From: Nocardia terrae
Lineage (GTDB): Bacteria; Actinomycetota; Actinomycetes; Mycobacteriales; Mycobacteriaceae
DNA: 64,000 nt
Reading direction: 5' to 3'
NCBI RefSeq assembly: GCF_009760405.1
Contig: NZ_WRPP01000003.1
Coordinates: 1 to 64,000, forward strand
Shown here: positions 10,771 through 20,513 of the stretch, in pieces
How the letters are laid out: each line of letters starts with the position of its first letter
How positions within the stretch are numbered: the stretch's first letter is position 1
Translations under genes and position numbers: made by a program
The notes under the pieces: generated by a model
What the model was told of the DNA's origin: nothing
Seen by the model: the letters and a program-made list of their open reading frames with translations, nothing else
The model's database searches: none

Positions 10771-11589
10771 CTAAGCGAGAGACTGACGCAAGCGCTGGAG
10801 TCGCCCGATGGCGCTGCCGTCGATCAGGTCGTCGCCGACACGCACGACGACACCGGCCAGCAAGGTCGGGTCCTCCTGCACGTGCACCGTGACGGGCTTG
10901 TCGTAGATGCGCTGCAGCGACGCGGCGAGGTGCTCGCGCTGCTGCGGCGTCAGGGCCACCGCGGCGCGCACGTGCGCCACGATCTGCTCCCGGAGCGACG
11001 CGGCCAGATCGGACAGCTCATCGATGGCCTGGCCGGCATCGCCCTTGTGGCGCAGCACGGCCTGTTCGACCAGCTGCAGGGTGATGTCCTCGACCTTGCC
11101 CGCGAGCAGACGCTGCACCAGGGCACGCTTGGCATCCGCCGGCTTGCCGTGGTCCTGCAGCGCCTGCTCCAGGTCCGGGTTGTCATCGATGATGCGGCCC
11201 AGCCGGAACAGCTCGTCCTCGACGGCGCCGAGGCGGCCGCGGTCCTCCGCGGCGCGCAGCAGCGCTTCGCGGCCGAGCAGCACCAGCGTGTCGACCAGAT
11301 CGCGGGTGCGCGACCAGTCCTGGGCCACCGCGGTGGTCAGCACGGCCAGGGTGGTTCCGCTGATCTTGCCGCCGAAGACGCGTTCGGCCAGCTCGGCGCG
11401 CGCCGAACTCGACACCGACTTATCCGCGAGCGCCACACGCAGCGAACGCTGGTCGTCGAGGACGGCGACAACGGCGAACAGCTCGGACCCCGTAGTAGCC
11501 GCGACGGTGTCGCTACCGGTCAGAGCGGCCCGAAGAGCTTCCCGCGCACGGGAACTCGCCTCGCGGCTCGCTGCGTACATGCTTCCCAC
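10771..11589 (-). CDS. atpH: ATP synthase delta subunit
   Basis: This subunit links the peripheral stalk to the top of F1. It has 272 residues, the long actinobacterial form (E. coli delta has 177). The N-terminal helical bundle and the C-terminal pattern (TVHVQEDPTLLAGVVVRVGD, then DGSAIGRLQRLRQ) identify it. Unlike M. tuberculosis, where subunit b is fused to delta, here b (atpF) and delta are separate genes. The start could be GTG at 11589 or the ATG three codons later. Confidence 0.95.
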   Translation of the reverse strand: MGSMYAASREASSRAREALRAALTGSDTVAATTGSELFAVVAVLDDQRSLRVALADKSVSSSARAELAERVFGGKISGTTLAVLTTAVAQDWSRTRDLVDTLVLLGREALLRAAEDRGRLGAVEDELFRLGRIIDDNPDLEQALQDHGKPADAKRALVQRLLAGKVEDITLQLVEQAVLRHKGDAGQAIDELSDLAASLREQIVAHVRAAVALTPQQREHLAASLQRIYDKPVTVHVQEDPTLLAGVVVRVGDDLIDGSAIGRLQRLRQSLA

Positions 11590-11599
11590 TTTCGGCTCG

Positions 11600-12154
11600 T
11601 TACCTTCCGACCCCGATGCCGGCGTTCGCGTCCAGCTCCTGCAGGAACCGGTCGATCGACGCCGACTGCTTGGCCTCGTCGGCCACCGACTGACCGATGA
11701 TCTTCTCGGCCAGGTCGACCGCGGTGCGGCCCAGCTCGGACCGCAGCTCGGTCACGATCTGCTGGCGCTGAGCCTCCAGCTGCGAGTGACCGGCGGCCAC
11801 GATGCGGTCGGCCTCGGCCTGCGCATCGGAACGCATCTGCGACAGGATGGCCGCACCCTGGGTGCGGGCTTCCTCGCGGATGCGAGCAGCCTCGAGGCGG
11901 GCCTCGGCCAGCTGCTCCTGGTACTGCTGCAGGGTGGCCTGCGCCTCGGCCTGCACGGCCTCGGCCTTGCTGATACCGCCCTCGATCTTCTCGGAACGTT
12001 CGTCCAGCACCTTGGTCAGGCGCGGGACGACGTACTTGGCGAAGACAAAGGCGATAACGATGAAGACGATCGCAGACCAGACAATGTCATAGGTCTTGGG
12101 GACGAGGGGATTGATATCCTCCTCGGCCGCCGCGAGCAACACAATGTTGTTCAT
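11600..12154 (-). CDS. atpF: ATP synthase subunit b
   Basis: This is the peripheral stalk subunit. The 184-residue protein has one N-terminal membrane helix (about residues 24-44, [20 protein letters not shown]) and then a long charged coiled coil ([20 protein letters not shown] onward). AGGAA lies ahead of the ATG. Only one b-type gene is present, so the stalk is probably a b homodimer, unlike the b/b' arrangement of mycobacteria with fused AtpH. Confidence 0.95.
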   Translation of the reverse strand: MNNIVLLAAAEEDINPLVPKTYDIVWSAIVFIVIAFVFAKYVVPRLTKVLDERSEKIEGGISKAEAVQAEAQATLQQYQEQLAEARLEAARIREEARTQGAAILSQMRSDAQAEADRIVAAGHSQLEAQRQQIVTELRSELGRTAVDLAEKIIGQSVADEAKQSASIDRFLQELDANAGIGVGR

Positions 12155-12180
12155 CGTTGATTCCTAGTCTTTTGCCGGAA

Positions 12181-13276
<1,096 letters not shown>

Positions 13277-13312
13277 AATGGTGACGCTCAGCGTTCTCTC
13301 CCGTGGTCGGAA

Positions 13313-13336
13313 CGCAGGAGATAGTTTTCTCCTGCG
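13313..13336 (-). repeat. inverted repeat in the atpB leader
   Basis: CGCAGGAG and CTCCTGCG form a perfect 8-bp stem around an 8-nt AT-rich loop. In the transcript this hairpin precedes the ribosome-binding region of atpB by about 10-40 nt and could act as an mRNA stabiliser or translation control. Confidence 0.5.
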
Positions 13337-13592
13337 GTTCGATCGGACATTGACGATCTGGTGGGTCGACTCAGGTCGGCTCGAAGTTCGTCAGCAGCTG
13401 TGGCAGTCACGCCCTGGCGTCTGTACGCGCGTCGGCGACATCGTCGACGGTGCAGAACCGGTGACCCGAAGGGCCCGGTACGGCTGTAAGCATAACCTGC
13501 TCTCAGGCGGGTCTCAGGCGACCCCCCCTGTTGATTCGGTTGGCTACAGGTAAAGAGTTTATCAAGTTATCTACGACAATGCGTAGGGGGTC

Positions 13593-13622
13593 GGCGAAAC
13601 ACGTGGTGACCGGTGTTTCGCC
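13593..13622 (-). terminator. stem-loop after the atpI-like gene
   Basis: GGCGAAACAC and GTGTTTCGCC pair perfectly (10 bp, 10-nt loop) 21 nt past the stop of the atpI-like gene. No T-run follows. It may be a partial terminator or attenuator, or an operator. Confidence 0.45.
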
Positions 13623-13642
13623 GCAGGTCCGGGAGCCGGAAA

Positions 13643-14080
13643 CTACAGGTCGCGCTCCACTTCGACGGTCGGAACGCGTTGGCGCAGAAGACCGTACGTC
13701 TCCGCGCCGAGCACGATGAGCAGCGCGGCGATCACCGTGAAGAACAGCGCGTATCGGTTGTAGAAATCGAACTGCTTGAGCGCCGCGATGACAACCACTG
13801 CCAGCAGCAGTTTTCCGACCCAGCTGCCGAGCAGCACAATGCCCTGCAGGCCGGATTCGATCTTGGCGCTGAACAGCACCGACGCGGCCGTGGTGAGGAT
13901 GAAGGCGCCGCCCAGGGCGGCGCCGATCAGGGCTCCCCACAGGCCGGGCAGGCCCGCGAAGATCGACGACAGGATCGCCGAAACCACAACCAGCACAGCC
14001 AAACCGTCGAGGCCGTAGCGCAGGGCCGCGCGCAGCGGGGCGTCGGGACCGGGATTCGAAGGCGTGCTCACGGTCAGCAA
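13643..14080 (-). CDS. AtpI-like membrane protein upstream of the ATP synthase genes
   Basis: This 145-residue protein has four predicted membrane segments (about residues 28-46, 48-72, 85-102, 107-130). Position and topology match the Rv1303-type gene found between wecA and atpB in mycobacteria. AtpI proteins help assemble the c ring or transport cations in other bacteria; the role here is inferred from position. It begins 2 nt after the wecA stop, so it is translated with wecA. Confidence 0.8.
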   Translation of the reverse strand: MLTVSTPSNPGPDAPLRAALRYGLDGLAVLVVVSAILSSIFAGLPGLWGALIGAALGGAFILTTAASVLFSAKIESGLQGIVLLGSWVGKLLLAVVVIAALKQFDFYNRYALFFTVIAALLIVLGAETYGLLRQRVPTVEVERDL

Positions 14081-14082
14081 CC

Positions 14083-15276
14083 TTACCCGGCGGCGTGTTC
14101 GCGATCGTGGGGCGGTTTGCGAGTCGGGTTTCTCAACTCACGCCAGGAGGGCACCGCGGTAACGATGAGCGCGAAAACCAATCCGGCGGCGAACCCGAGC
14201 ACGACCAAGCGGCGATCCGAGATCAATGACGTGCCAACCGCGCCGAATGCGAAGACGCTCACCCAGAGATAGATCACCAGCACCACGCGTCGCTGAGAAT
14301 GTCCGATCTGCAGCAAACGGTGATGAAGATGCATTTTGTCCGGAGTGGAAAAACTCACACCCGCGCGAACTCGGCGAACCACCGCCAAAACAAGATCAAG
14401 AACAGGAATGAAGATCACCGCACCCACCAGCAACAGCGGCGACAGCAAACCCACGATGTCGCGCGGACCGTAACCCTGCAGCGGAATTCGCCCCGAGGCG
14501 CCCGTGGACACCGCGGCCAGCATCAACCCGATGAGCATGGAGCCGGTATCGCCCATGAAAATCCGGGCCGGCGAGAAATTGTGTGGCAGAAATCCCAAAC
14601 ACGCACCGGCCAGCGCGGCGGCCAGCAACGCGGGCGGATACGTGTCGGTGGAACCACCGACCTCGTACAGCAAACCCACGGTGAACACGAAGACCGCGAC
14701 GGCCGCGATGAAGCCCAGACCCGCCGCCAAACCGTCGAGGCCGTCCACGAAATTCATGGCGTTCACGACGGTGACCGTGATGCCGACCGTGACCAGACCG
14801 CCCTGTAGCGGATCCAGCACCACCGTCTCATTGGTAAAGGGGTTGTAGATCGCTACCCAACTCAGGCCCATCACTGCCATCACCCCCGCCGCGGTGACCT
14901 GACCCACGAACTTGGTCAGCGCGTCCAGACCCCATCGATCGTCGATGATGCCGACGATCACGATGAGCGTGCCCGCGGCCAATACCGCGGGAATGTCCTT
15001 GGGATAGTCGAAACCTCGCCGCAGAGCCGGCAGCTGATGCGCGAACAGAATCGCACCGAGCAAGCCCAGATAGATTCCGAGCCCGCCCATGCGCGGGATC
15101 GGCTTGACGTGCACATCGCGTTCGCGTGGAATGGCCACCGCCCCGAAGCCGATGGCCAGCACTCGTACTCCGCCCGTGCTCAGAAATGTCACGACCGTGG
15201 CAACGAGCAGCACCAGCAGCAGCTCCCGCAGCGGGACGACCGCGCCCTGGCTGAATACGCCCTGACTCAACAGCAT
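14083..15276 (-). CDS. wecA: decaprenyl-phosphate GlcNAc-1-phosphate transferase
   Basis: This membrane enzyme moves GlcNAc-1-phosphate from UDP-GlcNAc to decaprenyl phosphate, the first step of the arabinogalactan linker unit in mycolate bacteria. The 397-residue protein has about eleven membrane helices. Signature motifs are GIIDDRWGLDALTKF, NAMNFVDGLDGLAAG, the metal/substrate site FMGDTGSM and the loop DKMHLHHRLLQIGHS. It is closely similar to Rv1302 and sits in the same order between sua5 and the atp genes. Confidence 0.95.
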   Translation of the reverse strand: MLLSQGVFSQGAVVPLRELLLVLLVATVVTFLSTGGVRVLAIGFGAVAIPRERDVHVKPIPRMGGLGIYLGLLGAILFAHQLPALRRGFDYPKDIPAVLAAGTLIVIVGIIDDRWGLDALTKFVGQVTAAGVMAVMGLSWVAIYNPFTNETVVLDPLQGGLVTVGITVTVVNAMNFVDGLDGLAAGLGFIAAVAVFVFTVGLLYEVGGSTDTYPPALLAAALAGACLGFLPHNFSPARIFMGDTGSMLIGLMLAAVSTGASGRIPLQGYGPRDIVGLLSPLLLVGAVIFIPVLDLVLAVVRRVRAGVSFSTPDKMHLHHRLLQIGHSQRRVVLVIYLWVSVFAFGAVGTSLISDRRLVVLGFAAGLVFALIVTAVPSWRELRNPTRKPPHDREHAAG

Positions 15277-15287
15277 CTAACGGGCCG

Positions 15288-15962
15288 TCACCGCGCGCCG
15301 TCCTGGCGGAGCTCCTCGGGCGACATGCCGAGCACCTCCGCGAGCTTCTCGACCGGCACCGCGCCCTCGCGCAGGATGCGCGGAGTGTCGGCGGTGAGAT
15401 CGACGATGGTGGAGGCGACCGCGTGATCGGCCGGGCCGCCGTCGAGGTACACCCCGACCAGCTCGCCCAGCTGCGCCTGCGCCTCGGACACCGTGGTGGC
15501 CGGGGGCTGGCCGGAGACGTTCGCGCTCGACACGGCCAGCGGGCCGACCTCACGCAACAGCTCCAGCGCGACCGGATGCAGCGGCATGCGCAGCATGACC
15601 GTGCCGCGCGCGTCGCCCAGATCCCAGGCCAGCGAAGGGGCTTGCTGCACAACCAGACTCAGCCCGCCCGGCCAGAAGGCGCGGATCAGCTCCCGGGCCT
15701 GCGGGCGCACGGAGTAGACCAGGCCGTCGATCGTGTTCCACGATCCGACGAGCACCGGCACCGGCATATCGCGTCCCCGGCGCTTGGCCGCCAGCAGCGC
15801 GCCCACCGCCTGACTGTCGAACGCGTCGGCGGCGAGCCCGTACAGGGTGTCGGTCGGAATGACGGCCAATCGCCCGGACTTCAGGGTGCTGCGCGCGGCA
15901 TTCAGACCGGCGGCACGGGAATCGGGATCGGCACAGTCGTAGACGGTACTCACGGCAGACAT
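15288..15962 (-). CDS. threonylcarbamoyl-AMP synthase (Sua5/YrdC family)
   Basis: It makes threonylcarbamoyl-AMP from threonine, bicarbonate and ATP for t6A37 modification of ANN-decoding tRNAs. The 224-residue single-domain protein has the family patterns VIPTDTLYGLAADAF and SLVVQQAPSL, and the SSANVSGQPPAT segment. The ATG at 15962 is chosen; an extension upstream to 16013 lacks family similarity. It lies 11 nt before wecA. In mycobacteria it follows prmC directly; here a plus-strand DUF427 gene has been inserted upstream. Confidence 0.92.
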   Translation of the reverse strand: MSAVSTVYDCADPDSRAAGLNAARSTLKSGRLAVIPTDTLYGLAADAFDSQAVGALLAAKRRGRDMPVPVLVGSWNTIDGLVYSVRPQARELIRAFWPGGLSLVVQQAPSLAWDLGDARGTVMLRMPLHPVALELLREVGPLAVSSANVSGQPPATTVSEAQAQLGELVGVYLDGGPADHAVASTIVDLTADTPRILREGAVPVEKLAEVLGMSPEELRQDGAR

Positions 15963-16054
15963 CTTGGCACGGGACGCTCTGCGCGCCACTGTCGCGCCGG
16001 GTTTCGGACGCATTTGCGTCGTATTCTCGGACTCGACGAAGGAGGCACGACCCC

Positions 16055-16348
16055 ATGATGCGTGCGATCTGGAACGGAACGGTCATCGCCGAGGCCCCGA
16101 GAACCGTCGAGGTCGAGGGCAACCAGTACTTCCCGGTGGAATCGCTGAGGAGCGAATACTTCAGCGAGAGTTCCAAGCACACCGTCTGCCCGTGGAAGGG
16201 CATCGCGAGCTATTACACCGTCACGGTCGACGGCGCGGAGAACCCCGACGCCGCCTGGTACTACCCGCACCCGAGCCCGCTGGCCCGCAAGATCAAGAAC
16301 CACGTCGCCTTCTGGAACGGCGTGCAAGTCGAGGGCTCGCCCGAGTAG
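16055..16348 (+). CDS. DUF427 domain protein
   Basis: This 97-residue cytosolic protein has the DUF427 pattern (AIWNGTVIAEAPRTVEVEGN, then CPWKGIASYYTV and AWYYPHPSPLA, ending NHVAFWNGVQVE). The fold is a small beta-barrel of unknown function. GAAGGAGG lies 9 nt before the ATG pair. It is read opposite to all its neighbours and breaks the prmC-sua5 adjacency, so it is a single-gene insertion relative to mycobacteria. Confidence 0.85.
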   Translation: MMRAIWNGTVIAEAPRTVEVEGNQYFPVESLRSEYFSESSKHTVCPWKGIASYYTVTVDGAENPDAAWYYPHPSPLARKIKNHVAFWNGVQVEGSPE

Positions 16349-16642
16349 CCCCGCCGCATCGGGCTTCCCGACACCGCATCCGGTGCGCGACCGCCACCGG
16401 TTACCGACCGCATCCGCCCGGACAAAGCCGACGAAGAGCGCGGTATGCCTCGGGCGGACCGGCGACAGAAGGCGGTTCGCGCAGTATCCGTTCGCGGCCG
16501 AGTCGACGAATTCGGACGCGTACCGCACCGCGTTCGCCGATCCGGAACGGTCGCGGCGGATTCCCGGGAGCATCGTCCGAACCCGGCCGAGCCGCGCACA
16601 CTCACCGGATGGGCGAGACCCATCGTCTTCGGCGGGTCACGG
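16349..16642. other. 294-base spacer between DUF427 and prmC
   Basis: No coding region is supported. Long open frames cross it on both strands but match nothing recognised. GCCCGA/TCGGGC repeats at 16339-16344 and 16359-16364 could form a weak terminator for DUF427. Confidence 0.4.
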
Positions 16643-17521
16643 TCAATTCGCGGTGCGGCGGGCCGTGACGAAGCGGGGCTTTCCAGCCAGGTCGGGGTGT
16701 TCGATGATGTCGGTGAAATTGCCGTCGGCCGCGAACAGGGCCGCGACGCCGGAGCCGTTGGTGTCGTCGTGTTCGACTGCGGTGGAGCCGTTTTCACGGA
16801 GCAGGCGGGCGATGGTCGCGATCATGGGGCGGATGACGTCGAGACCGTCGGGGCCACCGAAGAGGGCGCGGTGGGGGTCGTGGTCGATGACCTCGGGGTC
16901 GAGCTGGGCGTCCTCGGGGATGTAGGGCGGGTTGGAGACGACCACGTCGACCTTGCCGTTGAGGTGTTCGAGGATCGTGGGGTCGGTGACGTCGCCCGCG
17001 TGCAGGTCGATGGGGTTGTCGCCCTCGTCGGCCAGTTGCAGTGCGTTGCGGCGGGCCCAGGTCAGGGCCTCGGCGTCGAGTTCGACGGCGTGGACCTGGG
17101 CGTCGGGGCGGGCATGGGCGATGGCCAGGGCGAGCGCGCCGGAGCCGGTGCACAGGTCCACCACGATCGGCCGATGCTCGTGGCCCACCTGTTCGAGCTG
17201 GGCCAGGGCCCAGGCGAACAGCAGCTCGGTCTCCGGGCGCGGCACGAAAACGCCGGGGCCGACCGCGAGATCGATCTCGCCCATGGCGGCGGTGCCCGTA
17301 AGGTGTTGCAGCGGAAAGCGTTCCGCGCGCCGAGCGACCAGCTTGCGGTACTCCTCGAGCTGGTCGGGGGTGAGCATCGGCATCAGTGCCAGCCGACCGC
17401 GGTCCACTCCCAGCACATGTGCCGCAAGATTTTCCGCGTCGGCGTGGGGGCTGGGAACCCCGGCGTTCGCCAGGATCTCGGTGGCCTCTCGGATGGCCGG
17501 CCGCAACGGTGTCCGACTCAC
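16643..17521 (-). CDS. prmC: peptide chain release factor N5-glutamine methyltransferase
   Basis: It methylates the glutamine of the GGQ motif in release factors RF1 and RF2, using SAM. The 292-residue protein has an N-terminal helical domain, motif I VDLCTGSGALAL (about residues 121-132) and the catalytic NPPY motif (about residue 195) in VVVSNPPYIPED. The GTG at 17521 is preferred because GGGGAG lies about 4 nt upstream. The operon partner prfA encodes its substrate, but an acetyltransferase gene and a 246-base gap separate them here. Confidence 0.93.
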   Translation of the reverse strand: MSRTPLRPAIREATEILANAGVPSPHADAENLAAHVLGVDRGRLALMPMLTPDQLEEYRKLVARRAERFPLQHLTGTAAMGEIDLAVGPGVFVPRPETELLFAWALAQLEQVGHEHRPIVVDLCTGSGALALAIAHARPDAQVHAVELDAEALTWARRNALQLADEGDNPIDLHAGDVTDPTILEHLNGKVDVVVSNPPYIPEDAQLDPEVIDHDPHRALFGGPDGLDVIRPMIATIARLLRENGSTAVEHDDTNGSGVAALFAADGNFTDIIEHPDLAGKPRFVTARRTAN

Positions 17522-17767
17522 GATGCTCCCCCGCCTCTCCGGGACTTCAGCGGACGGCCCAGAGCCGTCGACCGGCATGTATCCGGGCCTGCGGTTGGGT
17601 GCCCAACCGATTCTGGACGTACCCGGGGAGTTACCCCGACCATCCCGAAATCAATGGTCACGTTGGCAAACGATACTGGCCGTCCATCTTCGATTGTCAT
17701 GCTATGCCGGTTTACTCCGCGGCTGGCCGCGCGCCGACTGCGGTGGGCATGGCGGCCGGTCCCTGCT

Positions 17768-18208
17768 CTACAGCGGTTTGCGGTAGTACACGACACGTTC
17801 GCGCTCCTCGAAGCCGTTGGCCTGGTGGAAGCGGTGGGCGACGGCGTTCTCCAGCAGGGCGTCCGAACCGAGTTCGGTGCAGCCGAACTCGCGGCCCCAC
17901 TCCTCGACCGCCCCGCAGAGCTCACCCGAGAGGCCGTGCAGCCGATGGCCCGCGGCCACGTAGATGCCCTCGAGGAAGGCGACCGGCGAGGTGTCGCAGC
18001 CGTTCACGTAGTCGTGGCGAATGCTGGCCTCGGCGTAGCCGACGGCCTCGCCGTCATCGGTGCGGGCGACCAGCACGACGTGCTCGGGGCTTTCCGCCAG
18101 TTCCGCCAGCTCCGCGCGGTGCTCGGCCTCGTCCGAGGTCGGCCACAGCGCATAGCGCAGGGGCACGGCCTTCTCGATGGACTCGGCCGTCATCCGCGCG
18201 ATGTTCAT
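17768..18208 (-). CDS. aminoglycoside 6'-N-acetyltransferase, AAC(6')-I type
   Basis: This 146-residue GNAT enzyme is predicted to acetylate the 6'-amino group of aminoglycosides using acetyl-CoA. The resemblance to AAC(6')-I enzymes goes beyond the general GNAT fold: LRYALWPTSDEAEHRAEL near the N-terminus, then SIRHDYVNGCDTSPVAFLEG, and the C-terminal AHRFHQANGFEERERVVYYR with the typical ending KPL. The start is 18 nt after the prfA stop, so it is in the same transcript. It is absent from this position in mycobacteria. The resistance phenotype is inferred, not shown. Confidence 0.88.
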   Translation of the reverse strand: MNIARMTAESIEKAVPLRYALWPTSDEAEHRAELAELAESPEHVVLVARTDDGEAVGYAEASIRHDYVNGCDTSPVAFLEGIYVAAGHRLHGLSGELCGAVEEWGREFGCTELGSDALLENAVAHRFHQANGFEERERVVYYRKPL

Positions 18209-18226
18209 TTCCGCTGTCCCCCGGCC

Positions 18227-19306
18227 TTATTCGGCGGCCAGGCGGGCGGCGCGATCCGCTTCGCCGAGGGCGTTGAACAGGTCGTCGAGGTTGCCGTCGA
18301 GGACCGAGTCCAGGTTGTGGGCCTTGAAACCGATGCGGTGGTCGGCGATCCGGTTCTCGGGGAAGTTGTAGGTGCGGATGCGCTCGGAGCGGTCCACCGT
18401 GCGGATCTGCGCGGCACGACCGGACGCGGCCTCGGCGTCGGCCTGCTCCTCGGCGAGGGCCTGCAGCCGCGCGGCCAGCACCTGCTTGGCGCGAATCTTG
18501 TTCTGCAGCTGCGAGCGTTCGTTCTGGCAGGTCACCACCAGGCCGGTGGGCAAGTGCGTGATGCGGACCGCGGAGTCGGTGGTGTTGACGCCCTGACCGC
18601 CCTTGCCCGAGGACCGGTACACGTCGATGCGCAGGTCCTTCTCGTCGATCTCGACTTCCTCGACCTCGTCGGGCTCCGGGTACACCAGCACGCCCGCGGC
18701 CGAAGTGTGAATACGCCCTTGGGATTCGGTGACCGGCACGCGCTGCACGCGGTGCACGCCGCCCTCGAACTTGAGCTTGGACCACACGCCGTCGCGGGTC
18801 GGCTCCTTGCTCTTGATGGAGAAGCTGGCGTCCTTGTACCCGTCCAGATCGGAGTAGGTGACGCCGAGCACCTCGACCTTCCAGCCGTGGCGTTCCGCGT
18901 AGCGCAGGTACATGCGGGCCAGATCGGAGGCGAACAGCGCCGACTCCTCGCCGCCCTCACCGGATTTCACCTCGAGGATGACGTCGTCGCCGTCGTGCGG
19001 GTCGCGCGGCGCGAGCAGGTCGGTGAGCTGCTTGTCCAGCTCCTCCACCTGTTCCTGCAGGCCGGGGACCTCGGCCGCGAAAGACGAATCGTCGGCGGCC
19101 AGCTCCTGCGCGGCGGCCAGATCGTCACGCGCGGTGCTCAGCTTGTTGTAGGTCGACATGATCGGGCCGAGCTCCGCGAAGCGCTTGCCCACCCGGCGCG
19201 CCGCGCCCGGGTCGTTGTGCAGTGAAGGGTCGGCGAGCTGGGATTCCAGCCCCTGGTACTCGGCCAGGATGTCGTCGATCGCGTTGGGGGCCGTCTTGTC
19301 GGCCAT
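18227..19306 (-). CDS. prfA: peptide chain release factor 1
   Basis: RF1 reads UAA and UAG stop codons and triggers peptide release. The 359-residue protein has the tripeptide anticodon PVT in [12 protein letters not shown] and the GGQ catalytic motif in [13 protein letters not shown] (about residues 233-240). The ATG at 19306 preceded by GAGG is chosen; 12 further upstream codons are probably untranslated. It heads the prfA-aac(6')-prmC string. Confidence 0.97.
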   Translation of the reverse strand: MADKTAPNAIDDILAEYQGLESQLADPSLHNDPGAARRVGKRFAELGPIMSTYNKLSTARDDLAAAQELAADDSSFAAEVPGLQEQVEELDKQLTDLLAPRDPHDGDDVILEVKSGEGGEESALFASDLARMYLRYAERHGWKVEVLGVTYSDLDGYKDASFSIKSKEPTRDGVWSKLKFEGGVHRVQRVPVTESQGRIHTSAAGVLVYPEPDEVEEVEIDEKDLRIDVYRSSGKGGQGVNTTDSAVRITHLPTGLVVTCQNERSQLQNKIRAKQVLAARLQALAEEQADAEAASGRAAQIRTVDRSERIRTYNFPENRIADHRIGFKAHNLDSVLDGNLDDLFNALGEADRAARLAAE

Positions 19307-19397
19307 CGCGGTTCCTCCCATCGGGGTGCCGGGTAGGCACACCCGGAAAGTATGTGTGAGCTGTCTCAGCTCGCTGGAAGTAGGTCCGTAAAACGCA

Positions 19398-19433
19398 CCA
19401 ACGCCCGGCCTGCGGAGGCAGGACGGGCGTTGG
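19398..19433 (-). terminator. terminator of rpmE
   Basis: CCAACGCCCG and CGGGCGTTGG pair perfectly (10 bp); the loop contains a further short stem. On the minus strand it starts 8 nt past the rpmE stop and is followed by TGCGTTTTAC, a short T-run. It separates rpmE from prfA. Confidence 0.85.
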
Positions 19434-19441
19434 CGGGACAG

Positions 19442-19666
19442 CTACTTGGCAGCCTTGGGGGCGCGCTTGCCGTAGCGGGCCTCGAAGCGAGCCACGCGGC
19501 CACCGGTGTCCAGAATCTTCTGCTTGCCCGTGTAGAACGGGTGGCACTGGGAGCAGACCTCGACCGTGATCTGGCCCGACTCCTTGGTGCTCTTGGTCTG
19601 GAAGGTGTTGCCGCAGCCGCACACGACCGTGGTGTCCACGTACGTGGGGTGAATTCCTGCCTTCAT
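19442..19666 (-). CDS. rpmE: 50S ribosomal protein L31, zinc-binding form
   Basis: This 74-residue large-subunit protein begins [10 protein letters not shown]. Four cysteines (CGCG near residue 16 and CSQC near residue 37) form the zinc site, so this is the C+ paralogue that is normally used when zinc is plentiful. The ATG at 19666 is chosen; the longer frame upstream has no family similarity. AAAGGA lies 5 nt before the ATG, inside a short palindrome. It has its own promoter, a structured leader and a terminator. Confidence 0.97.
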   Translation of the reverse strand: MKAGIHPTYVDTTVVCGCGNTFQTKSTKESGQITVEVCSQCHPFYTGKQKILDTGGRVARFEARYGKRAPKAAK

Positions 19667-19764
19667 GGGTGTCCTTTCGAAAGGTTTTGGGTCGCCTCGA
19701 CCGACTGCCATCCACGAGGACGGCGACGAGACGTGAACCAAAACCGACTAGGCATGGTTGCCGA
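19667..19764 (-). ncRNA. structured 5' leader of rpmE (candidate ribosomal-protein leader)
   Basis: The predicted leader of about 98 nt contains GGTTTTGG (complement of about 19738-19745) able to pair with CCAAAACC close to the gene, closing a domain that holds further GC-rich stems. Immediately before the start lies CCTTTCGAAAGG, a 12-nt palindrome holding the ribosome-binding sequence. Structured L31 leaders have been described in several bacterial groups, including Actinobacteria; whether this one belongs to a known class was not tested. Confidence 0.5.
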
Positions 19765-19770
19765 CGGAAC

Positions 19771-19800
19771 AGTATATGTGCCGCGACCGAGTGGTCGTCA
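19771..19800 (-). promoter_or_regulatory. rpmE promoter
   Basis: On the minus strand TGACGA (19795-19800), an 18-nt spacer and TATACT (19771-19776) form a good housekeeping promoter. A dyad GTCAC-N5-GTGAC at 19797-19811 overlaps the -35 region and may be an operator. Confidence 0.6.
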
Positions 19801-19994
19801 CGAGGGGTGACACCCTCCTGAACAGGCGGTGGATCCGGTTTGTTCCCGCCCTCCACCCCAAGAAACTACGGGCACGCATATTTCGTGTATCCGGGTGAGG
19901 CTGGAAGTCGAGTAGTTCGCTACTCAAGAATGCGAACACCCGTGTTCATAGAGTTTGTCCAGGTGAGAGTCCCGAGACTAGCGGAAGGACAGCG

Positions 19995-20513
19995 GTGACC
20001 AGGAAGGACGCGACGATCGGGGGCCTGTCCCCGGTCTCCGCGCACGCCGAAGCCGGGAGGGCATACCGGCGGCGCGCGGAACTCGTCGCGGGCGGGGTCC
20101 TGGTGTCACTGACGCTTCTGACGGTCGCGGGCTGGTGGATGGCTCCCGGAGAGTCCGGCAACGCGGTGGGGCCTCTGAACCCGGTCCCCAACCCACCGCG
20201 GGGGGACGCCACACTCACCTACACAGCGGTCACGGCGCCGGACTACACCGGTGCCGTGACCGCGCTCATCCTCGGCTTCATGATCCTCGGCGCCGCGTTC
20301 ATCGGCCTGTTCTTCTTCAGCCCGCACACACGACAGCGGCCCCGCCGAGGCGAGGCCGCCATCGTCAATAGCAGTGCGCTACAAGAACATTGCAGCGTTG
20401 CGCTACCTGATCACTCTTCGAGCGCACCCGGGGCGGTCTTGGAGACCGTCATCAGGAACTCGACATTGCTCTTGGTCTTCTTCAAGCGGTCGACCAGCAG
20501 GTCGATCGCCTGA
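19995..20513 (+). CDS. small two-helix membrane protein, overlaps the rho 3' end
   Basis: No family is recognised. The 172-codon frame starts with GTG behind GGAAGGAC. It predicts two membrane helices (about residues 32-50 and 88-108) separated by a Gly/Pro/Asn-rich loop and followed by a basic stretch (HTRQRPRRGEA). The last 34 codons run antisense through the end of rho, so the gene may end early in life or the stop may have been lost. Upstream are two short dyads, AGTAG-TTCG-CTACT (near 19921) and GAACAC-CC-GTGTTC (near 19935). The first 115 codons look more protein-like than the rest. Confidence 0.5.
   Translation: MTRKDATIGGLSPVSAHAEAGRAYRRRAELVAGGVLVSLTLLTVAGWWMAPGESGNAVGPLNPVPNPPRGDATLTYTAVTAPDYTGAVTALILGFMILGAAFIGLFFFSPHTRQRPRRGEAAIVNSSALQEHCSVALPDHSSSAPGAVLETVIRNSTLLLVFFKRSTSRSIA

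Larger units (their letters stand above)
13277..13642 (-). other. 366-base spacer between the atpI-like gene and atpB
   Basis: No protein gene is seen here. Two inverted repeats stand out: a 10-bp perfect stem at 13593-13602/13613-13622 just past the atpI-like stop, and an 8-bp stem at 13313-13320/13329-13336 about 37-60 nt before the atpB start. A TATGCT hexamer on the minus strand near 13490 could be a -10 element, but the -35 is poor. Together they suggest that atpB onward has its own promoter or leader. Confidence 0.5.

Noticed and set aside
9009..10892. 627-codon plus-strand ORF opposite atpA
   Set aside because: Shadow of atpA; composition is typical of antisense frames.
16445..19225. 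926-codon plus-strand ORF across prmC, aac(6') and prfA
   Set aside because: It crosses three well-supported minus-strand genes and intergenic sequence, so it is not a gene.
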